A program made the translations under genes and the position numbers. 64,000 nt of DNA from WJMT01 sp964599635 (GTDB lineage: Bacteria; Acidobacteriota; Aminicenantia; Aminicenantales; Aminicenantaceae). The notes beneath the pieces were generated by a model. The model ran no database searches and was not told where the DNA came from. It saw only the letters and a list, made by a program, of their open reading frames with translations. The DNA lies in assembly GCA_964599635.1 (NCBI GenBank), contig CAZRGM010000039.1, forward strand, positions 62,001 through 126,000. Reading direction: 5' to 3'. Of the stretch, positions 52,507 to 60,644 are shown in pieces. Numbering within the stretch: the first letter of the stretch is position 1; the number at the start of each line of letters is the position of its first letter.

Positions 52507-53670
52507 TCAATTATAAAATACATTCTTTTTGTTTTCTTTGGAAGGGTCTTTATAATAGAAGCCGACTCCATTTTTAACTATTTCTGAATAGCGGGGGACA
52601 TTTGATATGTTGATAGCATTTTCGGGATTTTTTTGCGAAAATTGTTTGGCTATTTCTAGGGCAGCAGAACAATGCTGTCCAACACGCTTAGACATAGGCC
52701 AGCCAGTTTCATCATAGGGGACGAACAATTTCCCTTTTTTTGAAAGTTTTAGAAGATAAGGATCTTTTCCATCAAGGAGAAGTTCAACTGTTTTGGGACC
52801 TGTGGGCTGGTCCAAAAAAGGAAGAGGTGCTTCAAGAAGAAAGGGAAGGGCATCCGAGAAATCCCCAATTTCTCTATGAGATAAGCCTCTAAATCCTTTA
52901 GGAGAGGGTTCGACATGATTGTCAAAGCCTTCTGTTGCTTTTAAGGTTAAAGAAGTCATCGTGGCTATTCGCATGGATTCTTCAGGAGCGACAATACAGT
53001 TTGTTACTGGAAACATGGTTTCAGCGCCGTGAATATCTATGACCAAATGAACATTTTCTTTTTTTATAAGCTCCATAGCGGCATAGGTTACTTTTTCCAT
53101 AAGGACTCCGTTTGGCCTTCCCGGCCATGTACGGTTGGTATTTCTTATGTCAATATAAGAAAGCAGCTGTCTATCTGGGTAATGGACATAGGCATCAGGA
53201 TCAGGCCATTGGTCCAGGGGAGAAGCCCCTCTATCGCCCATCCGAAATTTTTTATTTCCCCACTGAGTTTTAATTTCGAAATAAAGAGGATATCCATCGC
53301 CTGGGCGTGTCGTTCTCCCTCCGCTGTTATTGAATTGGGGAATGATGATGAGAGTTCCTTTTTCAACAACAGAGTTTTCTAAAAAGATGAGAGCACTCAG
53401 CAGAGCTGATGGTTCATTGGAATGCGTATTGGCAATGATCAGCATTTTACCACCTGGAGTACCGCTTCCAAGGAAAAATACGTGGGTATCAGCCATGGTT
53501 CCTTTGAGTCCTGGACAATAGTCGCTAAGGTTTTTAACTTTTGATACTCCTGGGCCTGAGATCATTGGCGTTTGGAAATGACGGTGTTGGTAAAGTTGGA
53601 GGCCTCCAATTAAAGTGAGAGCTCCGATTATTAAAACCATTGTTAATTTGTAGATAACTTGACGTGACAT
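52507..53670 (-). CDS. Membrane-anchored AstE/M14-like zinc hydrolase
   Basis: 387 residues from the ATG at 53670, eight bases after GGAG; the longer frame to 53781 overlaps the small gene upstream. One N-terminal helix (VLIIGALTLIGGLQLY) anchors or exports it. The zinc site fits succinylglutamate desuccinylase/aspartoacylase and M14 peptidases: THSNEPSA (His-x-x-Glu) and VIDIHGAE (His). NTNRTWPGRPNG may hold substrate arginine contacts. It should hydrolyse an N-acyl amino acid or peptide outside the cytoplasm. Lies in a unit with a permease and two exported partners. Confidence 0.8.
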   Translation of the reverse strand: MSRQVIYKLTMVLIIGALTLIGGLQLYQHRHFQTPMISGPGVSKVKNLSDYCPGLKGTMADTHVFFLGSGTPGGKMLIIANTHSNEPSALLSALIFLENSVVEKGTLIIIPQFNNSGGRTTRPGDGYPLYFEIKTQWGNKKFRMGDRGASPLDQWPDPDAYVHYPDRQLLSYIDIRNTNRTWPGRPNGVLMEKVTYAAMELIKKENVHLVIDIHGAETMFPVTNCIVAPEESMRIATMTSLTLKATEGFDNHVEPSPKGFRGLSHREIGDFSDALPFLLEAPLPFLDQPTGPKTVELLLDGKDPYLLKLSKKGKLFVPYDETGWPMSKRVGQHCSAALEIAKQFSQKNPENAINISNVPRYSEIVKNGVGFYYKDPSKENKKNVFYN

Positions 53671-53684
53671 GTTATTTTCTCCAA

Positions 53685-53840
53685 TTAGTTTGCTCGGAAG
53701 AGTCTTAATATTAAAGGAATCATTATAAGAATGTATTGGAGCATTCTGTCCACACTTTTTTCTTCTTGAATAAAATTCCATATAAGTATTCCCAGTAGAT
53801 AAGCACAGATTATATAGTATATGACCATGATAAAAGGCAT
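53685..53840 (-). CDS. 51-residue membrane protein between permease and hydrolase
   Basis: ATG at 53840, five bases after AAGGAGG, a near-perfect site that overlaps the end of the permease gene. 51 codons, ending TAA at 53685. Two predicted helices (MVIYYIICAYLLGILIW and YILIMIPLILRLF) are joined by a charged loop. The next gene starts 14 bases later. No family recognised. Its place fits a small accessory subunit of the permease, by analogy with DctQ-type or other small-subunit arrangements (inference). Confidence 0.65.
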   Translation of the reverse strand: MPFIMVIYYIICAYLLGILIWNFIQEEKSVDRMLQYILIMIPLILRLFRAN

Positions 53841-53850
53841 CATTACCTCC

Positions 53851-55164
53851 TTATAAACTCCATTTTACTAAAAAATCTAATTGAGTACTGAATACCACCA
53901 TTAATATTCCTGTAATGGTGATAACTATCCAGGGAATCCAAGTATTTTTTAAGAAGGACCAATAGGATTTTTTATATTCTGAAACCATAACACTCAACCG
54001 TCCTATAAGAGCAGTGGGAGGCAGTCCATCACCAAGAGGCCAAAGCAAGCTTAATCCAGCGATAGCCACGGTGGCATGTAATCCTATAGAATCTAAAAAC
54101 CACACTAATGGAATTCCGATTATAGCAGCCCCACCGTAGGTAAAAATCCCTTCAGAAACAGGGATAATTACAATAAGTGATATGAATAATAAGATTAAGG
54201 GAATGCTTATGACTGTATAAGAAATAAGACCTCTGACTCCTGTAGCTGTCATGATCTGCTGGAGCATTCCCACTGCGATCATTGTGGTTAGGAGAGGAGT
54301 CAGTTTTTTGACTGTTTCTCTAGATAATTTAAGAATATTGATTTTTTTGGGGCTCAAAATGAGAGCGAAGATTGCTGAGATTACAAAAAGTAAGGGAAGA
54401 CCCAAAACAGGCAGTGAGAATGGCCATATTCTTAGAGCGATCACTAATCCAAAAAATACAAGGAAAGGGATGAGAATTCTCCACCATTTCATGCCTTTTG
54501 GAATTTCAGGCATTTGTTTTAAAGCAGATTCAATATCGGATTTTTCTTGTTTTTTCCATCCTAAAATCAAAATAGTAAAAGTTCCTAGCAAGAGAACAGG
54601 AATCCCAAGAGGAAGTTCGAACCCGACATAAGGGATGGCTGTTCCTGCAGATAATATCATTGCCCATATATTGACAGGGGGGGCGGCAGCACTCAGGCCA
54701 GCTATTATAAATAAGATAGCGGCTACTTTTTTGCGTTTGATTCCTAAGTAGCTGAGAGCCATAGCCACAGGGGCACCTACAACTAGGAGAGATACACTCC
54801 CTGCTCCTGTAAGGGCTCCAGGAACTAGAGTTATGAACATCAGTAATAAAAGAACAATGAGGCGCTTGTTATAAAAATATTTAATGGTATTTTTTACCAC
54901 ATAATCTACGCCTCCGGATTCAGAGATAATAGCCATGAAAATAGTGGCTGTGACAAATATCAATATAACATCCAAGTAGGTGAATGAGCCTTCCACCAGA
55001 TGCCTGGCTAATTGACTTAATGGAGGAGTGTCTGTAAAAGCTCCAAATATACCTCCAGCTAAGGCTGCCAAAAACATACTTATTTCGACTGATAGTTTTC
55101 TCCATTTAGCAAGGGTGTAGGCTGCTATCATAACAAACAAGGCAATGACAATTTGTGTTTGCAT
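53851..55164 (-). CDS. 12-helix permease (ion transporter/DctM-like superfamily)
   Basis: 437 residues, about 11-12 helices, with two similar halves as in the IT superfamily (GAGSVSLLVVGAPVAMALSYLG in one, GGAAIIGIPLVWFLDSIGLHATVAIAGL in the other). It resembles the TRAP large subunit DctM and CitMHS/GntP-type carriers. TRAP DctP and DctQ homologues are not recognisable beside it, though a 51-residue membrane protein and a secreted protein are. Probably imports an organic anion or the product of the neighbouring hydrolase (inference). First gene of the unit, with AAAGGAG six bases before the ATG. Confidence 0.78.
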   Translation of the reverse strand: MQTQIVIALFVMIAAYTLAKWRKLSVEISMFLAALAGGIFGAFTDTPPLSQLARHLVEGSFTYLDVILIFVTATIFMAIISESGGVDYVVKNTIKYFYNKRLIVLLLLMFITLVPGALTGAGSVSLLVVGAPVAMALSYLGIKRKKVAAILFIIAGLSAAAPPVNIWAMILSAGTAIPYVGFELPLGIPVLLLGTFTILILGWKKQEKSDIESALKQMPEIPKGMKWWRILIPFLVFFGLVIALRIWPFSLPVLGLPLLFVISAIFALILSPKKINILKLSRETVKKLTPLLTTMIAVGMLQQIMTATGVRGLISYTVISIPLILLFISLIVIIPVSEGIFTYGGAAIIGIPLVWFLDSIGLHATVAIAGLSLLWPLGDGLPPTALIGRLSVMVSEYKKSYWSFLKNTWIPWIVITITGILMVVFSTQLDFLVKWSL

Positions 55165-55341
55165 TTAGAACTCCTTTATTTAATTCTACATTTGTGATTT
55201 CCCTGGAGTCAAGAATTAGAAATAAAAAGCAGGCATCACCATTTCTGTAATACAGCTTTTATAAACAAAAAAGATGGGGAATAGTAGATAGATGAACCTT
55301 TTTGCATGATATTTCGTATTTATGTTTGAAAGAATAAAATC

Positions 55342-55524
55342 ATGAAAATATTATTGTGGTTTATTTTATTGGCCATTTCTTGGCCTTTGGCCATTCTTTT
55401 TTTAATATTATATCCGATCGGATGGTTGCTGCTGATTCCTTTCCGTCTATTAGGGATAACATTTAATGCTGTGATGAGTTTGTTTAAGTCAATGATCACT
55501 CTTCCCGCTCGTCTCATTTCCTAG
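55342..55524 (+). CDS. Small hydrophobic membrane protein
   Basis: 60 residues with two hydrophobic helices around a central LYPIGWLLLIPFRLLG, a pattern I have seen in short bacterial hypothetical proteins. A GAAAG site lies upstream of the ATG. The antisense frame over it is Arg-rich and has no site. Function unknown; no coupling with neighbours. Confidence 0.6.
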   Translation: MKILLWFILLAISWPLAILFLILYPIGWLLLIPFRLLGITFNAVMSLFKSMITLPARLIS

Positions 55525-55611
55525 ATTCTTCATAAAGGAAGTTCAGGTAAAATAATCTATGAAAAAATCATGAATTCAGCTGAGGGGATATTGTGATTTG
55601 GGATTATATTT

Positions 55612-56925
55612 TCAGTTGGCAAATGGGCGGAGTTTATAGCTCATGGGATTCGACTTTATTTTTTTAAGTGCTTTGGCTTCAATCTGTCTTATTCTTTCTC
55701 TTGTCACGTTGAATTTTTTCCCGACTTCTTCAAGTGTATGAGGTCTTTCATTGTTCAAACCAAATCTCATCTTTAATACTTTTGTTTCTCTTTCTGAGAG
55801 AATTTTAAAGGCATCTTGTATGAGTTCCTTAAGATTCATATGAATGATGGTATCAGGGGGAGATGGGATATCTTGATCTTCGATAAAATCACCGATTTCA
55901 TTATCATTATCTCCAACTGGAGTTTGAATGGAAACAGAATCCTGAGTGTTTTCGATAAGATTTCTTAAGCGATGGGAAGGAATTTTTAGCTTTTTCGCTA
56001 GTTCGTCATAAGTGGGTTCTCTTCCTGATTCACAGACAAAAGCCTTAGTCGCTTTCTTTATTTTCTGAAGTTGTTCAGTAACATGGACAGGAAGCCGAAT
56101 TGTTCTGGACTGGTCAGCTATGGCTCTAGTGACAGCCTGTCTTATCCACCAAGTCGCATAGGTAGAAAACTTGTACCCTCTTCTATAGTCAAATTTTTCG
56201 ACAGCTCTTATAAGTCCTAAATTTCCTTCCTGGATTAAATCTAGTAAAGGGAGTCCACGGTCCTGATATTTTTTAGCAATGGAGATGACAAGTCTTAGGT
56301 TGGCCGCAACTAATTTATTTATAGCTTCCTTTTTTATTTTTTTACCCCTAGCTATTTCTTTAATTAAGAATTTTGTTTGTTCGTTCTGCCCTGTTCGGAA
56401 ATGGGTGGTCTCATCATTGTTTAATTTTTGATAAACAAACTGCAAAAGATTCTCTTTTGTTTCTTCTTTTAAATCCAGGCTTATGATGAGATTTCTTATC
56501 TTTATGACAATTCTGCCTATGGAAAAAATTGAATTATCAGAAAGGGATCTTTCCTGAAGTTCCTCTTTGAATTCATCAATTTTAGAAAGCTTTTTTAAAA
56601 AATGGGCCAGTGCTTTTTTGTTTTTTATATTGGTATCAGCTTCAGTGTTGAGATTAATATGTCTTTTTATTAGCTCCGGATTTTCCCTTATTTTTTTCCC
56701 TATTTCAAATATCTTTTCAAGTGTGAAGTAAGATTTAGAGAGGGAGTTAATGATGATTTTTTCACCTTTTTCTATTTTTTTAGCTATTGATATTTCTTCA
56801 TCCTGTGAAAGGAGAAGAATATGACCCATTTCTTTGAGGTAAAGTTTAATAGGATCCGTGGTTTGAAACGGTTCATTAGAAGGATTTTGCATATTTGATT
56901 CAGTCATTTTATTTTTATTAATCAT
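55612..56925 (-). CDS. rpoD: RNA polymerase primary sigma factor
   Basis: 437 residues. Region 1.2 (DPIKLYLKEMGHILLLSQDEE), a reduced non-conserved region, region 2 (LDLIQEGNLGLIRAVEKFDY, then KFSTYATWWIRQAVTRAI), region 3 and region 4 (TLEEVGKKFNVTRERIRQIE) are all present. Region 1.1 is missing, as in many short primary sigmas. Region 2.4 and 4.2 look standard, so TTGACA/TATAAT promoters are expected, matching those seen in this window. Start ATG at 56925 follows AAAGGGGAG. Confidence 0.95.
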   Translation of the reverse strand: MINKNKMTESNMQNPSNEPFQTTDPIKLYLKEMGHILLLSQDEEISIAKKIEKGEKIIINSLSKSYFTLEKIFEIGKKIRENPELIKRHINLNTEADTNIKNKKALAHFLKKLSKIDEFKEELQERSLSDNSIFSIGRIVIKIRNLIISLDLKEETKENLLQFVYQKLNNDETTHFRTGQNEQTKFLIKEIARGKKIKKEAINKLVAANLRLVISIAKKYQDRGLPLLDLIQEGNLGLIRAVEKFDYRRGYKFSTYATWWIRQAVTRAIADQSRTIRLPVHVTEQLQKIKKATKAFVCESGREPTYDELAKKLKIPSHRLRNLIENTQDSVSIQTPVGDNDNEIGDFIEDQDIPSPPDTIIHMNLKELIQDAFKILSERETKVLKMRFGLNNERPHTLEEVGKKFNVTRERIRQIEAKALKKIKSNPMSYKLRPFAN

Positions 56926-57100
56926 TTCTCCCCTTTAATATTCTTAACGTTTTAATAACGATTTAAAGTCATGTTTTGTTGCAAATAAATTATATAGGAA
57001 TAAAATTATCCTAATTTCTGAATTCTAATCATTTTCCCTTTTGTATTAAATAAATAATAATTCTCAATTTAGAATTAATATAAATAATAACAACACTAAT

Positions 57101-57129
57101 AAAATAAGAGTTTATCGTTCAAATGTCAA
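57101..57129 (-). promoter_or_regulatory. Putative sigma-70 promoter for rpoD
   Basis: On the minus strand, TTGACA, 17-base spacer, TATTTT, about 180 bases upstream of the rpoD start. The leader between is very AT-rich with no clear structure. Confidence 0.45.
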
Positions 57130-57167
57130 GTCAAAATTTATATATTTTTTGACCCTTAAAAGATGCT

Positions 57168-57896
57168 TTAAAATAGATTTTTTATGAGTACTATGATTCC
57201 AGAAAAAGCAGAGGCGATAAGAACAGCCGGTCTCATCAAACCTCTATCTAAGATTTTCGCCAGTCGTTTTGACCCAAAGAAACCCAGAAGAATGCCCGGG
57301 ATAAGAACGGTAGTGACATAAATTTCTCTAAGACCGAAACGATGGATTATAAGGAGTGCACTCAATGATATGAGGGTACCAAAAATAAAAATAGTTGAAA
57401 GTGTCCCTCTGATTTTTGATCCTTTTTGGTACTGATAAATAAGAGCGATAGGAGCGCCTCCTATCGCTGATGTTGTACTCATGATTCCAGAAACTGTTCC
57501 AGCTCCAAATAAATTTTTTGGATTTAATTCTAGTTTTATTCCAGAAATACTGATCATAACCGCAAATAAAATCATGCTTCCGAAAAGGATAGAAATATTT
57601 TTTTGCGGAATAATAATAAGAATAAAAGAACCTAGTGCAGAACCCAAAATTCTCCCCAAAACAGCCCATTTGATTTCTTTTAAACTGATCGCATATCTCT
57701 CCCTCCATGCGATAAGTATGGTGAGGAAAAGTGCTGATAATAAAATTGGTCCCGGGACAAAAACAGGATTTAATATCACCAATAAAGGAACTCCTATGAG
57801 TCCGAGCCCAAATCCTATGGAACCTTGAAGAGCTGATCCAAATGTAGCTATGAAAAACGCTATAAGAGATTCGATAAAGCTCAAAGGGAAATCCAT
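57168..57896 (-). CDS. TauE/SafE-family (DUF81) permease
   Basis: 242 residues, seven to eight helices in two halves. FGSALQGSIGFGLGLIGVPLLVILNP and SGIMSTTSAIGGAPIALIYQ are the family's paired motifs. Members export sulfite, sulfoacetate or other organosulfur anions, and some take up such anions. No sulfur genes are adjacent. It ends about 40 bases before the putative rpoD promoter on the same strand. Confidence 0.88.
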   Translation of the reverse strand: MDFPLSFIESLIAFFIATFGSALQGSIGFGLGLIGVPLLVILNPVFVPGPILLSALFLTILIAWRERYAISLKEIKWAVLGRILGSALGSFILIIIPQKNISILFGSMILFAVMISISGIKLELNPKNLFGAGTVSGIMSTTSAIGGAPIALIYQYQKGSKIRGTLSTIFIFGTLISLSALLIIHRFGLREIYVTTVLIPGILLGFFGSKRLAKILDRGLMRPAVLIASAFSGIIVLIKNLF

Positions 57897-58023
57897 TGCT
57901 AAGACATAAGACCCAAATTTTTATTGTTTTATAATAAGAGGAGAATATTTATCATAAAAAAGGGGTCTAAGTCAAAAAACAAAAATAAGTGGTATTTGAC
58001 ATTAGGGAGAACCAATAATTAAT

Positions 58024-58452
58024 ATGGTTATCGGGATCTATTTTTTCATGACGAAAGATCATCTTCATAGATTTGTTTTCTTTTTGCCTTCAATGGTTTA
58101 TTATGCTCTGATTTTTTTCTTATCTTCAAAAAGCTATCAGATAAAAATGAATATTGTTTTTTTCGATAAAATGATTCATTTGATAGAATATACGGTATTG
58201 GGTTTGCTCCTTTCCCTAGGTTTTTTTGCTTTAAAGACTTCCTTTAAGTCAAGATTCATTTTAATTTTTATCAGCGGATCTGTTCTAGCGGGTTTGGATG
58301 AAATTCATCAATGTTTTGTACCATTGAGATCCATGGAAGTATTAGATTTTGCTGCTGATGTCACGGGTATAATTCTTGGTTTTTTTATATTTGGCGGATT
58401 CAATAATCTAATGCAACACTCACATAAAAAAAGTGAATGGATGAATTTTTAA
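58024..58452 (+). CDS. VanZ-like family membrane protein
   Basis: 142 residues, four helices. FFLSSKSYQIKM, DKMIHLIEYTVLGLLLS, and LDEIHQCFVPLRSMEVLDFAADVTG are VanZ-family hallmarks. VanZ gives low-level teicoplanin resistance in enterococci; most homologues have no known role. The ATG at 58024 has GGGAG 15 bases upstream, a long spacing. Confidence 0.9.
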   Translation: MVIGIYFFMTKDHLHRFVFFLPSMVYYALIFFLSSKSYQIKMNIVFFDKMIHLIEYTVLGLLLSLGFFALKTSFKSRFILIFISGSVLAGLDEIHQCFVPLRSMEVLDFAADVTGIILGFFIFGGFNNLMQHSHKKSEWMNF

Positions 58453-58548
58453 AAGCTTTAGGATGAAACCAATTCTATGGGGATTTCGTTGACTGGATTA
58501 TTTTACTGTGATATTTTTGCTGGAGTTAAGAAAATGAGGAGAGGATAG

Positions 58549-59430
58549 ATGGAAATCAAAAAAAATAACACAACCAAGAAATGGCTGATTGGGTGCGGGA
58601 TTGGATGTGGGGTTGTGATTATCCTAGTAGTTTTTCTTGTTGTGGGAGGAGTGATTTTTGTGAAAAACATGGTCAATTCTTTTGAAGAATCAGAAGATAT
58701 CTTGAATGATCTAACTGAAAAATATGGGGAAATAGAGGATTACTGTCCGTCTCCCTCAGGATTCATAGAGTCAGGGAGAATGGAAGCTTTTATCAAAATA
58801 AGGGAATTGGTTAAACCTTTGGCCGATGAACTAAAAAAATCTATTGATTTTCTTTCAGCCGAAGGTGACAGAAGAAAAGGAGAGAATAAAAGGGAAAAGG
58901 AATCTGCAGGGATTTTCAAAAAAATCAGAGAAGGAGTCGGATTGTTTCCCAAGATAGCCGAATTTTTAAAGAAGCGTAATCAGGTATTATTGGAAGTAGG
59001 GATGGGTATTGGTGAATATTATTACATTTATACAATGGCCTATTACTGCTGGCTGGATAAACCTTTAACTGATGGACTGCCTATAAATATCAATAAAGAT
59101 AGCGATTTTGATTATCAGTATTGGGAAGATGAAGAAACCATAGAGATAAGACAAGATTTGGCGGTGAGACGTTTGCATAATATGATCCTTCCTATGTTAA
59201 AGAATCAATACAGCAGTCTTCTAGAAAAAAGTGATTTAGATATTTCTGAGGATTGGAAAAATGCTCTGGAAAGGGAAATAAAATTAATGGAGAAGAATAG
59301 ATATCGGTTGGTTTGGCAGGATGGACTACCGGAAGAGATCCAGGCATCCTTAGAACCTTACAGGGACTGCCTTGAATCAGGTTATATCTCTTCAATCAAC
59401 AGTATCGAGTTTATGATTGAGCCAAAATAA
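58549..59430 (+). CDS. Uncharacterised single-pass membrane protein
   Basis: 293 residues. N-terminal cytoplasmic lysines and asparagines, a membrane helix at about 13-40 containing GCGIGCGVVIILVVFLVVGG, then a helical extracytoplasmic domain. No family recognised. The Gly/Cys-rich lead-in to the helix (WLIGCGIGCG) is seen in other bacterial proteins annotated only as hypothetical. Strong GAGGAGAGG site before the ATG. Its end is 71 bases from the convergent msrBA. Confidence 0.7.
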   Translation: MEIKKNNTTKKWLIGCGIGCGVVIILVVFLVVGGVIFVKNMVNSFEESEDILNDLTEKYGEIEDYCPSPSGFIESGRMEAFIKIRELVKPLADELKKSIDFLSAEGDRRKGENKREKESAGIFKKIREGVGLFPKIAEFLKKRNQVLLEVGMGIGEYYYIYTMAYYCWLDKPLTDGLPININKDSDFDYQYWEDEETIEIRQDLAVRRLHNMILPMLKNQYSSLLEKSDLDISEDWKNALEREIKLMEKNRYRLVWQDGLPEEIQASLEPYRDCLESGYISSINSIEFMIEPK

Positions 59431-59501
59431 TGTATTCATAAGATAAAATTTTTATAATAAAAGAGAAAAACATATTCAAATTGAGCTGATAGATCGCTTT
59501 T

Positions 59502-60476
59502 TTATTTTTTGTTTTGTTTTTCTATGTATTTTTGATGATATTCTTCAGCCTTGAAAAATTCTTCAAAAGATTTGACTTTGGTGACGATCGGTTTTTGAAA
59601 TTTTCCTGATTTCTCAAGTTCAGCAATTTTTTTTTCAGCAGCAAGCTTTTGATTTTTATCCACATAAAAGATCACAGACCTGTATTGAGTGCCTACATCA
59701 GGGCCTTGTCTATTCAGCTGAGTAGGGTCATGAAAAGAGAAAAATTTATCAAGCAGTTCTTCGTATTCAATGAGAGAAGCATTGTATAAAATTTTTACAG
59801 TTTCCGCATGTCCTGTTTTCCCAGTACAGACTTGTTGATAGGATGGATTCTTGAAACTTCCTCTTGAATATCCGACTTGGGTGGACACCACTCCCTTAAC
59901 TTGACTAAATTTGTATTCGATCCCCCAGAAGCATCCCCCAGCAAAATAGGCTATTTTTGGTGATGGTTTAAAATCTAAAGCTGCAGAGTTAATACAAAAG
60001 CGTTTATGAGTAGAAGGAGGGCCGTCATTAAAGACATGACCCAGATGAGAATCACATACAGCGCATCTGACCTCTGTCCTTATCATTCCAAAGGAAAGAT
60101 CCTTTTTGTATTTGATTTTGTTTTCATCCACAGGAGATGTAAAGCTTGGCCACCCTGTTCCATGGTCATATTTTGTTTCTGAACTAAAAAGAGGCATCCC
60201 GCAGGCGGCACAGTGATAAGTTCCTTTTTCCCAATGGTCATTGAATTTTCCAGAAAAGGGCTTTTCAGTACCGGCTTTTCTTAAGACCCGGTACTGTTCT
60301 GGAGTCAGTATTTCTTTCCATTCTATTTCTGATTTGATAACTTTATTTTTCATGCTGCTCTCCTTTGAGATCGGTTGGCTGTTTTGAAGATTACTTTTTT
60401 CGAAAGGTCTGTCCATGCCCGTACAAGATATAAAAAAGATACAAAAGGATATGATAGCCAAGCTTTTTTTTATCAT
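59502..60476 (-). CDS. msrBA: Exported bifunctional methionine sulfoxide reductase MsrB-MsrA
   Basis: 324 residues. A leader ends FFISCTG, a probable lipoprotein signal. MsrB comes first (about 50-165) with zinc cysteines CAACG and CAVCD and catalytic RFCINSAALDF. MsrA follows (about 165-320) with AGGCFWGIEYKF. It reduces both R and S methionine sulfoxide in periplasmic or surface proteins. Fused Msr enzymes are usual in some lineages; the B-A order and membrane anchor are notable. No thioredoxin-like electron donor (CcdA/TlpA type) is in the window. Confidence 0.93.
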   Translation of the reverse strand: MIKKSLAIISFCIFFISCTGMDRPFEKSNLQNSQPISKESSMKNKVIKSEIEWKEILTPEQYRVLRKAGTEKPFSGKFNDHWEKGTYHCAACGMPLFSSETKYDHGTGWPSFTSPVDENKIKYKKDLSFGMIRTEVRCAVCDSHLGHVFNDGPPSTHKRFCINSAALDFKPSPKIAYFAGGCFWGIEYKFSQVKGVVSTQVGYSRGSFKNPSYQQVCTGKTGHAETVKILYNASLIEYEELLDKFFSFHDPTQLNRQGPDVGTQYRSVIFYVDKNQKLAAEKKIAELEKSGKFQKPIVTKVKSFEEFFKAEEYHQKYIEKQNKK

Positions 60477-60576
60477 CTAAATTTTATCTCCTATAATTTC
60501 TATGTATATTATAGTAAAATAATATAAAAAAGCAATTTACATAATTGATTCTCATGGCATGTATTTTTTGAGAAAT

Positions 60577-60606
60577 TTGAGTTTTATGAATCAGATTCAG
60601 TATAAT
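60577..60606 (+). promoter_or_regulatory. Putative sigma-70 promoter
   Basis: TTGAGT, 18-base spacer, TATAAT, 38 bases before the TTG start of the DUF3160 gene. Confidence 0.55.
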
Positions 60607-60644
60607 GGATAAGTCACAAATTAATAAAAATAAGGGAAATCACA

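Noticed and set aside
53671..53781. Upstream extension of the AstE-like hydrolase
   Set aside because: It overlaps the 51-codon gene in another frame, and GGAG precedes the ATG at 53670 with a proper anchor helix after it.
55320..55517. 65-codon antisense frame opposite the small hydrophobic gene
   Set aside because: Arg/Asn-rich, no ribosome site; the plus-strand frame has a coherent two-helix pattern.
57328..57708. 126-codon frame within the TauE/SafE gene
   Set aside because: Same strand, different frame, overlaps the real permease; Tyr/Phe/Ser-rich shadow composition.
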